This document shows positions 34,774 to 44,637 of a stretch of DNA of 64,000 nucleotides, piece after piece (position 1 is the first letter of the stretch; the number at the start of each line of letters is the position of its first letter). The position numbers and the translations under genes were made by a program. Source of the DNA: Oidiodendron maius Zn (taxonomy: Eukaryota > Ascomycota > Leotiomycetes > Myxotrichaceae); contig KN832884.1 of the NCBI GenBank assembly GCA_000827325.1, forward strand, positions 222,953 to 286,952, given 5' to 3'. The notes beneath the pieces were generated by a model that ran no database searches, was not told where the DNA came from, and saw only the letters and a list, made by a program, of their open reading frames with translations.

Positions 34774-35750
34774 AGTAATTGACATCGAGGGTGTGACCGC
34801 TTTCACTTTCTCTTTTTAAGTTTATGATATCCGTGTGGGTTTAGAGTCTGACTTGCTAGAAATGTCAGGATTCAGGAGTATACCACTACGAAAAGAGTCG
34901 AGCTATATACTTATCTATAATGTGAAATTATTCACCAGTATCCAAGTTTTCATTTTTTTTTGTGAAAATAACACATTCTGCGCCATTTTTGGCTCGCACT
35001 TTAGCTGTGCGGCTGTCACATGAATGCACGACGCTTTCTTGGCATACGGAAACTGACGCCTATCGAGGCTCGGCAGACGTAAACTACCTGAGCTAACGGC
35101 ATGGTGCAGTAGGGACGGAAGAGATTCCTCCTCTGGGCAAGTGGAGAGAACACTGCTGGAATTCCGGAAGCAAGGCTTCGGGTATTGACTTGGGGCGTGA
35201 GACTATTTTTAGCACGCGGGGGACATCCAACTCTATCGCTATCGTGATCTTTGCACGAACTATGAATACTACACAAAATACGTGTATCATTGGCAGCTAA
35301 AGCGTATCAACTCCAAATAGATTGCTATGCGGTCTGGACTTCGAGATCTATGACGGGAAGCTGAGTCCCACTTGCGAGCCTGTAAACAGGATGGTAACTT
35401 TAGTCCCGTGTTCAGCCCATCAAACCAAACAAGTGGGGGAATAGGTTTCGCAAAATTATGCAGTATAATTCGTTCATTTGTATATCCTTAGAGTCATCGT
35501 CTTGCTGTACATTGGGATATTCAGCATGTCTCCATAAATCCCACGAACGGCCCCCAACCAATCCGTTTACTGTCTTCGTCACTTTTTCAGTCATGACTCG
35601 ATGATCCAAGATAGGCGGTGCTTAGTAATATACACCACTAACTCCCGATACTGTAGTTAAATCTTTCCCCTACCGATCTGTCGGCCTTTCTCGAATAATC
35701 TGCCCCGCGTCAATAATCCTGGAACCCCCGCCCGTGCACCCTGGTTCAAT
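34774..35750. other. Intergenic stretch, no gene seen
   Basis: About 1 kb holds the 3' flank of the 7TM gene (A/T-rich to about 35000) and the promoter of the protease-like gene. Short frames on the minus strand at 35016-35290 and 35412-35917 lack domains. Confidence 0.5.
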
Positions 35751-37373
35751 ATGGCCACCCAGGCTCTCGAAGGGATTGCCCTGAGCTCCCCCAAAACACC
35801 AGGCACACCATCGTCACAAAAGCGACACATCTCACCTTCCGCGGAAACCTCTGCATCGAAGAGAATTCTACTGCTCGCCCTACGGGGTTCTACACCATCG
35901 TCCCCGCAGATCATCAATGTCAGCGCCTTCTCCCAAACCTACATACCCAAAGGCCTTTTCCCAGCTGGCACGGCCAAGATTGGTACGTTAATGCAATGTA
36001 CACCCATTGCACTCCCCGCCAAGACTAACCACGTGTGCACAGAAGCTCGTTACCTAAATCCATTGTCATGCCTTCCAAAAGAGACTGGTAGTCACGCGCC
36101 TCAGCCCCATCCACTGCAGCATACACACCCGACAACAGAGGACGAGCAGGACACAGTTGGAGTAAGTCCGCTCCAGCCACGACATATTATCCTCCCCTTC
36201 GACCTTCGCAAGGATCCAGAGGCCTGGCATCTCGACACAAATTCAAAACTTTTGATTAGCTTATTTCCAGGTGCGGGGGTTGGCTTTGACGGGTGGTGTT
36301 TGATTTACTGGCTAAATGTCCTGCCTCCTAAGCCCTGGCCGAAGACTATTGCGGGCGTTCCCTGCTATTTTACTGTAGACAAGAATCGAGGCAGTCCATT
36401 TCCTCCTCCAAGACCAGCCCACTGGAGCAACCCAAGTATAGGGCAGGAAGTCGACGGGCGGAACCTCTCCGACTGGGACCAAGTATTCCAACTGATTAGG
36501 AAGTACTTTGATGAAGTCCAGATCCCGATCACTGAAGTCCAATACTGGGATGAGTTCGTTAGGATAGTCCTCCGAAACCGCAATACGGATACGACAAAGC
36601 TTCCAAAATCTGTCGCAAATGTGAGATGCCATTACCTCTACGAAGATGAGATGGGCCGTCCTGAAGTTCCTCAAGCCCGTCGCTTGGTGGAACCTGAGCC
36701 TGCAAACCCAGACGAGAGCGAATACAATATCCTACGCCCTGGCGTTCGCCTCGCAAGTGATTTTGATCCAAGCCAGACTGGTGCATATCTCAAGACCTCT
36801 GCAGGTATCCTAGTTCGGGATCGAGAAGGCAACACTTTCATGACTTGTGCGGCACATGGGTTCCCTCGTAAATGGGGTAGCGCGGTCTATCACCCATCTC
36901 CATCTACAGGTCAGAGTATCGGGGAACTGGTTATGGAGATCGCTCATACGGACATAGCTCTTGTGAAGCTAAATAAGGAGAAGGAGTTTGTGAATGAAAC
37001 ATTTGAAAGCAACCTAAGAGGAGCATTGAGATTACAGCGACTCTTGACAGCCAAACGTTACAGCATCCTTGCATTAGATTCCCCAGATACTGGGTTTATA
37101 GAGGGAACCTTGGCGATTTCCGCTAAAATGCGCGTCCCTGTGGATGATCCTCTCGAGCCAGAGCAGGAGTGGATCTGTACCACTTGGGTTTATACAGGCC
37201 AAGGGATGTCGAAAGATCTCCCAGATGGCATATGTGGAAGCGCTATCTGGGACGAGGATGGTACCGTAGTAGGCTTTTTCCGTTATGCACCCAAGACTGG
37301 TGTAATGACCGACTGGTGCGCTGGAATTGCAGCTAAGGAGCTCATTGAAAGAGGATTCACCATTGTACAGTAG
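35751..37373 (+). CDS. Protein with a chymotrypsin-like protease signature and Cys nucleophile position
   Basis: I do not recognise a named family. Exons 35751-35982 and 36043-37373 give 520 aa. The 60-nt intron is stop-free and in phase, but has a GTACGT donor, a GACTAAC branch and a CACAG acceptor. The last 220 residues carry, in order, TCAAHGFP (His349), HTDIALVKL (Asp381) and LPDGICGSAIWDEDG, ending in a YAPKTGV and WCAGIAAKEL tail. This order and spacing (32 and 94 residues) fit a double-barrel chymotrypsin-like fold. The position of the catalytic Ser in GxSG holds Cys475, with a Ser two residues on (Ser477). The first 290 residues contain Trp- and Pro-rich blocks (WPKTIAGVPCYFTVDKNRG, YWDEFVRIVLRN) of unknown role. 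No signal peptide is visible. Activity is untested; an inactive pseudoprotease is possible. Confidence 0.75.
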   Translation: MATQALEGIALSSPKTPGTPSSQKRHISPSAETSASKRILLLALRGSTPSSPQIINVSAFSQTYIPKGLFPAGTAKIGTLMQCTPIALPAKTNHVCTEARYLNPLSCLPKETGSHAPQPHPLQHTHPTTEDEQDTVGVSPLQPRHIILPFDLRKDPEAWHLDTNSKLLISLFPGAGVGFDGWCLIYWLNVLPPKPWPKTIAGVPCYFTVDKNRGSPFPPPRPAHWSNPSIGQEVDGRNLSDWDQVFQLIRKYFDEVQIPITEVQYWDEFVRIVLRNRNTDTTKLPKSVANVRCHYLYEDEMGRPEVPQARRLVEPEPANPDESEYNILRPGVRLASDFDPSQTGAYLKTSAGILVRDREGNTFMTCAAHGFPRKWGSAVYHPSPSTGQSIGELVMEIAHTDIALVKLNKEKEFVNETFESNLRGALRLQRLLTAKRYSILALDSPDTGFIEGTLAISAKMRVPVDDPLEPEQEWICTTWVYTGQGMSKDLPDGICGSAIWDEDGTVVGFFRYAPKTGVMTDWCAGIAAKELIERGFTIVQ

Positions 37374-37501
37374 ATTAGCCTTGGGACAGAAATCAGTTGC
37401 TTGGTTTGCAGTTAGCTACTAGAATGAGCCCCATTGTACAGTAGATTAGCCTTGGGACAGAAATCAGTTGCTTGGTTTGCAGTTAGCTACTAGAATGAGC
37501 C
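37360..37501. repeat. Perfect 71-bp tandem duplication at the gene end
   Basis: Two identical head-to-tail copies occupy 37360-37430 and 37431-37501. The first copy includes the last codons and the TAG stop of the protease-like gene. The second is a silent duplicate in the 3' UTR. Identity over 71 bp implies a recent event or an assembly artefact. Confidence 0.9.
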
Positions 37502-39302
37502 CGGTGTATCAATCATTAAAACTTTACTCTACGGCCGGCAAGAGGCCAACCTGGGCTCGACAATATGTGTATGCTATACCAAAATGAACAGACACGATAC
37601 GTAGCCTCGCGTGGAACGAGAAGAATATTTTAGGGCCTTCCATTGTGTGGCGCCGAGTTTGGGGCGAGCGGATCGGATAGTATGGTGCTTCAGAACTTGC
37701 TTCCAGTCGTACGTTTGAGGAGCGTGACTGGTTGCTGTAAGTGAATCCAATTTGAATTTTTGTATATCTTCTTGCATATAATTAAGTTGACAACCTCTCC
37801 TTCTAATAAAGTATTGGTAATAACCGCAAGTTCTCTTCCTAGCGGCTTGTCTCCCAAAGAAGGCAGTACCAAATCCGACTAAAGCTAGAGCATCACATAA
37901 ATACCTTTGAACTAGGTCACAGTACTCATTTGAGTAGTCATTGCGCATTTGGTGGAATCAACTCACATGATTTCTGAACATCATCTTCTCCAGCGGAACA
38001 AGTCTTGTAATGATCTTCAAACTCCAAACACCTCCACCAGTGGAAAAAGAACTTCAATACTGCTCCTAATAAAATATCCTGTTCCCTCTACGCATCATAT
38101 CACAGTGATTCTCCTCCTCTGTAACATCGTAGGATCGCAGTATGCTGTTGAAGTGGTTAAGCCGCAGGAAGCAACCGATTCTTCGGGTCACTGTATGCCA
38201 TACGGAATGAACTTGGAAATGAAATGAACAGTCCTTGTGAAAGGGGCAAACGAGGAAGAGGCCAGAGAGAATACCTTACTTGTTTTGCATCCCTGATGGT
38301 GTGATCGGAACTTGAATCTAATCGAGCGACGCGACCCCTGAACGGGCCGAAGGGATGTTTCGCTCGGCGATGAGACGGTAGCACCAGGACATTTCGGGCA
38401 TTCATGCATGCCAAAGCAAGCGGGGGTTCAAGGCACTGCAACGCTCTGGGCAATGTTCGAGAAAGAAAATGGAAGGGGAAAATGCAACGTTTTCTGGTCA
38501 CGTGTTTGGTTTCCACGTGATTTACAACGACCTTCACGTGCAATGTCGACTTCGGCATGTGAATATCAGCAGGTATATCACGAGGAGGCTTATCTGGTCT
38601 TGGGACTTGAGCTGGTGATATGAGACATGCAGATAGTCGCGGGTTAGTCGTTATGGATGACTTAGTCGCGTGAACAATTGAAGACAGGGGTTTCTTTGTT
38701 AAGCGAGCACGTGTTCAGGGGTTACTTGGTTGCCCCTTTTTGAGATCGGACAACTCACATGCAGGCAGGCGTACATGCATTAGTAGTAATTTGCCGAGGC
38801 AAATCTTCCAAAAGGCACGAGTCATATTTTAATCAAGCAAGATTCACAAAAAAGTTTTGATAAACCATTAAAGAATTTCTTTATTCTTAATGTACGTGTG
38901 GCCGAAGAGCGAGGTCAAACTCTTCCAATCCAAAAAGCGACAGACTATCTTCCCGTATGCGTAATGCATTTCCCAGACCATACCAGATCTATTTACCCAG
39001 CCAGGCCCTTGACCTAACCCTAAATGTACTCCAATTATGCTCCAATCTAACTCCAGACCCGTTTGTATGCGTAAAAAACGAATGCCTATGTGTCGTGTCA
39101 CTGTGTGACGCACAAGATTCCAAGCCCGTTCTAGAAACACCGAGAAAAACATTCGTAAATGATGCGATGTCCTCCCTTATCAATCCCATGCCCCGTGATC
39201 AATTTCGCCATGCTATGATGCAGAGAAACGAGTGAGAAAAAATCAAGGACAAAGGAAATTCGTTCGTTTGGTGGTGTTTGCTATCAGCGCAAGTGTGTGA
39301 TA
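37502..39302. other. Convergent intergenic stretch
   Basis: 1.8 kb lies between the 3' ends of the protease-like gene and the cyclin gene. Open frames are short and without domains. The stretch includes a cluster of CACGTG boxes, annotated separately. The right end, from about 38880, is probably the cyclin 3' UTR. Confidence 0.45.
38499..38540. promoter_or_regulatory. Cluster of three CACGTG boxes
   Basis: CACGTG occurs at 38499-38504, 38514-38519 and 38535-38540, with a fourth at 38708-38713. Three palindromic E-boxes within 42 bp is far above chance. The cluster lies between two convergent genes rather than next to an obvious start codon, so it may mark an unannotated transcript or an enhancer-like site. 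Confidence 0.5.
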
Positions 39303-40463
39303 TTACGACCGTGGTTGTGAGCTCCCATTAAGAAACCTCATGAATATATTCCCGCTCATAACCTTGGCCTTCTTGGAGGGCTGCATTTTGTCGGCAACCT
39401 CCTCGCGCTCGATTTCATAGGGGAGCATGGCGTGCTTCTCGCCATGCATGCGAACGTGGACGACATCGCGAACAACGTGCGTGCTCGGGGAGGCGCTATA
39501 GCCCCGAGAGAGGTAGCCGGGCTCGAGCTCGTCAGTGTAGCTGCCGATGGAGGAGAGTGGTGTACCACTGCGCGAACCGTGAGACGTGTATGAGGAGCCC
39601 GAAGAAGAGACGGAGTCGACAGTGCCACTGCGAGACATAGCCAAGTCGGGGATGTCAGTTGGAGATGGAGGGGAGTCGTAACGGGCCCTCATTACAGGAC
39701 GGATTATTGTACCAGTAGGATCGACGACATGGCCATTGTAAATCTCCTGCTGCTCCTTGGCGTAGTAGTATTGGCTGGCCTGCTCCATCTGGCGGCGAGT
39801 CTCCTGCTCCAGGCGTGCCTGCTGCTTGGCCAGCCTCTTCTGGTTCTCGATTAAGCGGATGCGCTCCTCATGGCGGAGGATCTCAGCGCGAATGGGAGCC
39901 AAGAAGGGGTCGAGGTGGTGATACAGGTCGTCCTCAGTGATGCCCAAATCCCAATCTAGGAGGAAGAGTAACTGCTTCTCCATGAGATTGACCTCGGTGC
40001 GGGAGAAGCCGAAGGGCTCGTAACCGCGCACGTTGGAGTAGTCGGCCCAGTGCTTGTTCTTTGGGGAGGAGTCATTCAGGTACTTGGCGGAGAGGATGAG
40101 AGCTGCGAGGAAGATGCGATGAACCGTGCAGCGCAGGCCCTTGGCAACTGGAGGGAGGCGCTGCTTGAGGCGTTCGAGGTAGACGAGCGTAGACATTAAG
40201 GTTGGTACTTGGACGTTGGACTTACGCACCAGCGAGCTGATGAAGCGTTCGAGCGAGGGTAAGTCAGGGTGCGATTGACTTGAATCGTGTGGTGGGGTGT
40301 CTGGGGGAGTCGGTAATTGCTGATTAGGGGCAGCCGGCGTGCATTGGATGACTTCCTGGGCCTTGACTGCGAGGTAGCTCACCATCTGGGAGCTAACAGG
40401 TGTGTAGATGAAGTGATCAAGGGCGGCCTCGTTCAAGGCGCGGCTGGTGGATGACGACGCCAT
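39303..40463 (-). CDS. Pho80/Pcl-type cyclin
   Basis: Regulatory subunit for a Pho85-type cyclin-dependent kinase. A single exon encodes 386 aa from [10 protein letters not shown]. The cyclin box spans roughly residues 75-190: [72 protein letters not shown] and [20 protein letters not shown]. This matches the Pcl1/Pcl2 branch (filamentous-fungal PclA). A charged coiled-coil ([20 protein letters not shown]) and a Ser/Gly-rich tail follow. The frame stays open 71 codons upstream to a Met at 40676. That segment is poorly protein-like (Thr/Ser/Ile runs), so the downstream ATG is chosen, implying a long leader. Confidence 0.88.
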   Translation of the reverse strand: MASSSTSRALNEAALDHFIYTPVSSQMVSYLAVKAQEVIQCTPAAPNQQLPTPPDTPPHDSSQSHPDLPSLERFISSLVRKSNVQVPTLMSTLVYLERLKQRLPPVAKGLRCTVHRIFLAALILSAKYLNDSSPKNKHWADYSNVRGYEPFGFSRTEVNLMEKQLLFLLDWDLGITEDDLYHHLDPFLAPIRAEILRHEERIRLIENQKRLAKQQARLEQETRRQMEQASQYYYAKEQQEIYNGHVVDPTGTIIRPVMRARYDSPPSPTDIPDLAMSRSGTVDSVSSSGSSYTSHGSRSGTPLSSIGSYTDELEPGYLSRGYSASPSTHVVRDVVHVRMHGEKHAMLPYEIEREEVADKMQPSKKAKVMSGNIFMRFLNGSSQPRS

Positions 40464-43400
40464 ATTGAGATGTATTTTTCTGCAGCGAGTGTCTTGGTCT
40501 ATTGGATTGGTGTGAAGAAACCAAGAAAGGATGGGGATTAAGAAGTATGTAGCGCGGGGAGAAGTTAAGTAATATGTCGACGAGATAGTTAATAGGATTG
40601 TCCGCGTGGATAGTATTGTGGTTATTGTGGAGTTGGAGGGATTGTCGTAGGACAATGGCCGTGGTTCTATTGTCAAGGCTAAGCGAAAGGCTGAACGAGA
40701 AGGCTGACGATATTGGCGATTAATGCGGTGAGAAGGAATTCACCACTGGTGATGAGTCGAGTCTTGCAATCCGCGAGGAATAGGTGATGAGGGTTCGTCT
40801 GCTTCCGACCGGCGGAAATCCAAGCGTCCCAGTGGTGTTCGATGGCGATGATGCGAAAAGGGTAATAAGGATCGTGGTAGGAAGGCTGGCCTTGTCTCTG
40901 ATACCAACTGCGTGGCTGCAATGGCTAACAGGAAAATTAGGTGATGGTACAGGCCACGAAGAGATTCCTCGATCTCAGATCCGATTAACGATGGACAAGG
41001 CACGGTGATAGGGCGCAGACTGTAAATGGGAATGCGTGGGATGAGAGTTGGATGTGTAGTCGTGGACGGTTTGGACTCCTGTGGGATTAGGTGAGTCGTG
41101 GCCCGCACTCCTTGTGGATGACCGCAACTACAACTGTGAAGAACAACCGGCGTTCAACAGAGGAAGTGAAGAGGATTGCGGGAGGAGGGGGGATGAGGAG
41201 GGCCGACGGCGATGGGGATCCTCTTTTGTAAGGGGCGTGAGGAGGTGAGTGACGGGCTGGCCGGTTTATGTATGGGGATGGGAGCGAAGGATACAGTGCT
41301 GATGCTGCGCAGGCCCGAGTCTAGGTTTTCACAGAGTGAACCTCCCGCCCAACCAATCCAGGGTATCCCGCGCCTCCAGAGAAGCTCGATTTCAGATTAT
41401 TTCGGGCCGCCAGTAAGGAGAGGCACTGACGAAGGGCAGTTGGTTGGCCCTGCGCATGCAGCGCAGAGATTAGGCGCTGGTTTGGGAGACTCGGCGATGG
41501 CGACGTTTCTCAACGGAGGGGCCAGGGATGATTCTCCTGGTGCACAGTTGCAGGGGCCCTACGGAGTCGCCTGCAGTTTCAGCCTGCCGGGCCACGATGG
41601 AAGCTTCAAGGGATGACCGGCTGGGAGGAGAGAGGGCACTGGAGATGCGGGCCCCTGGCTGCCCTGCTGGCGATGGTTCGGGGAGTTGTGGTCGAATGGT
41701 CCAGGTGCTGATGGATGTGGATGATGTTGAATGCCTCTTGAGTGGTTCTCTCCTGTCCAGCACTCACGGGCCAGCACAGCACCCACTCTTCGACACTTGA
41801 AACTGAAACGAGCAGTCTGATCTTGCTGGCCACTCTCTGACTCGAGGATGGTTGAGTCGTCTCTGGTAATCAAACAGACCGCCAATAGATGTCGGCGTGC
41901 ACCGTCGCAAGCAAGATAATAGGGGGTGCGCAAAGACACACAGAAATGCGATGCAGACGTGCAGAGTTGCAGAATAATTTGCAGCCGTGCAGACTGCAGG
42001 ATGCACACAGATGGGTGGATGGGGATTAAGTACGACGATTATCTCGCTGTCGCTTCTCAGGAGACCTGCCAAGTAGGACAGGTCGTACGCAGGGGAAGGG
42101 AGAAGGGAGCATTCACATCCAGGAGATGACCTCCGCCATGATATGTGATGATCCCCCCACCACTCGCCCCTTGATCAGGCAGAGAGTGCTACGATGCGCA
42201 GATGCAACCCGGCAGCGGTCAGTGTCTTAGGAGAGGAGGGCCGTGTTACTGCGTGTCTCGCACAGCTGAAGATCACGGCTCCATTCGCTCGAAGGGCTGG
42301 AGCCAGCTAGGTGGCCACCTGATAGATGACGATGTGGGCGAGGCGCTGCTTGCATCTCGCCCTCAGCTTCGCCATGCCGAGGCGTCTCTACTTGCACTGC
42401 TCTGCAAATACGCAGCTTCTGGCGATGTTTTGCCCCTCGGCATTAATGGGCCTCCGCTGGCCGCACCTTGGCTCGGCTTGGTTTTGCGGTGTGGCCAACG
42501 TACTGCACCGGGGATATATTGTGGCTTGGACGAGAGACACGCAGAGACAGTCGCAGATCGACATCGGCTACGCAGTCTCCAGGCGCCACCACTGGCTCTG
42601 GTGCAATATTGTCTTCAGCTCAACCGTGCGTTCGGCTTGACGATTCGCCTCGGTCGATTCTCCGGATATACCTGCTCTGCTGGAACACGAAGGTTGAACG
42701 CCTCGTTCCGCTTTTTAACCATAACCGGCTTGTGGTGCCTTCGCAGTGTACAATATAATAGCTGCCTGGAATCTTTCCGCGTTCGGACAGAGGTATCCAG
42801 TACTCTGGACGCACGAATCTGCAATAGCAGAGTGCATAGTTTGTGGCTGAGACACCAGCCACTCGGCTGATCCGGCGGCATCACCGACCACAAACGCAAG
42901 GCTACCATCTTAAAGCTTCAACAGCAACAACAAAATCATCTCGTTCATTATCATATACAATGCCCTCCTCACATACACCCAAATCCAGTACGTCGAACCA
43001 TCTAATGCTCTGCCTCACTACCTGGTTCATCGAACGCTAGAGCGAGACGCCGAGCCCCTGCTGAAGGAAGCCCCAGCGTTTAACATAGCCACACCCGCGA
43101 AGCTTTTCATGCCGTTTCTCCAGGCGCCGGGGCGCCAGTTCGTCGAAGCAAGCGCTGGGGAACCTGTGCCGCACAAATGAACGCATCATGCACCCGTTGA
43201 TCGCCATCTCCCGTTTCTATATTTTGTCCCAAACTGACGCGCAACTGGCTATAATGACTCGCATTTCATGCTTTCTCAAACCAGACCGCGCGTCTACAAA
43301 ACTTCAGACCAAAACAGGCCAGTTGTGTCAAGAGGATCCCCAGCGCTCCTGGCCGACTCCTGAGCCATCCTTCATTTAAGATCCAGCTGCATCCCGAACG

Positions 43401-44637
43401 ATGCACCTCGCCGGACCTCGCTTTCCCCTTCCATGTGGACGGGATATGTAGGATTTAAGGTTCTTCTGTTCCATTGTTCCATTGTGCCGCAGTCGTCACA
43501 TGACATCCTCAGTCACATCCTCACTCACGCTCCTTGGCGTCTCTTTTGCATTTGAGACTATTCAGCCTCTCCCCACACTTTACATATTCCCTTCTTGAAT
43601 TCGGCATCCCCGAGCAATCCTTTACAATTCACCGATTGGCAGATTAGATGCGCCGCATTATACCACCACAGAGTCATCGCTTATGGGTTACTGATCAACA
43701 TAGGAAGCTATAGACCCGTGACCCACGGGAGATTCCTGGAGGAGTCTACCGTCATTAACCATCATATCTCAACTCTTACCATATCGGAGGATTTCAGAAG
43801 GCAGGAACTTTTAGTCAGGCACCTAGTTCCGAGTCACGGGCCCGTTTGCGACCACCAGCGTATACTAACCCTCTTCCCGCTCCTGGTTTCGGTAATGCAG
43901 CATACCGGGCTTCTAGAGTCCCTTCATGGAAGTCCCCAAAATAGATCTCAGAACATGCAGGCCCGCGTCATATCTCCGCTCACGAAAGTGTGCTCCCGTC
44001 CCCTGGCCGCGGCATCCAAGAATAGATTCTGGGACTGGTGATCCAGATTATACTTTTTGCTTTAGTTGAGTTCGTGCTTTTGGTCCATGCAATTCTGGAT
44101 TATAAGTCAGTAACTTCGAGGTCCCTATGTTTCTGTCCTAAAAATAGATGGGACAGGTTGATTCAGATCAAAATTCAAAATCCGCTTCATTTCCTTGATC
44201 AAATTTCTTCAGAACGTCTTCCTCGAGAAAGTCGCGGCGAGAGAAGTTCCAAGCTAAGGAATGATCTGCAGTATTTTAAGTGTTTGTCATGTCTTCTTTC
44301 CTCGTTAGTCCAGCAATCAAACCGATTTTGGGTCTTTCATCAAATTTTCATAGTTTAGAACTTCGTCCCTCGTGCAAATTAAATTGTCGGCAAGGCCTCA
44401 ATTAGACATCAATGTATCTTTCGTTATACATTCTTTTCCTTACTATTCAATCTCACAGTATTATTTACATGCAGATGTATTTCAAGAGATTGGCACATTT
44501 TGGTTATATAGTTTTGAACTCAAAAGGGTATACGTGATCGCTTGCTGCATGTCTTACACAAAAAACCGCCTCAAGAATTATTCCACGATCAATGATCATA
44601 CACCCAGAAATAACACCCGCGTCCATTATACCATGTT
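40464..44637. other. 4.2-kb stretch without a supported gene
   Basis: Left part: promoter and possibly a long 5' leader of the cyclin gene. From about 41150 to 42870 the DNA is G/C-rich with many overlapping frames in several phases, the largest 222 codons at 42202-42870. None shows domains, splice structure or convincing composition. From about 42950 to 44640 it is more A/T-rich and featureless. A non-coding transcript or a fast-evolving small gene could hide here. Confidence 0.4.

Noticed and set aside
42202-42870. 222-codon frame in the gene-free stretch
   Set aside because: Overlaps several other frames of similar length, lacks domains and splice signals, and has Cys/Arg-rich chance composition.
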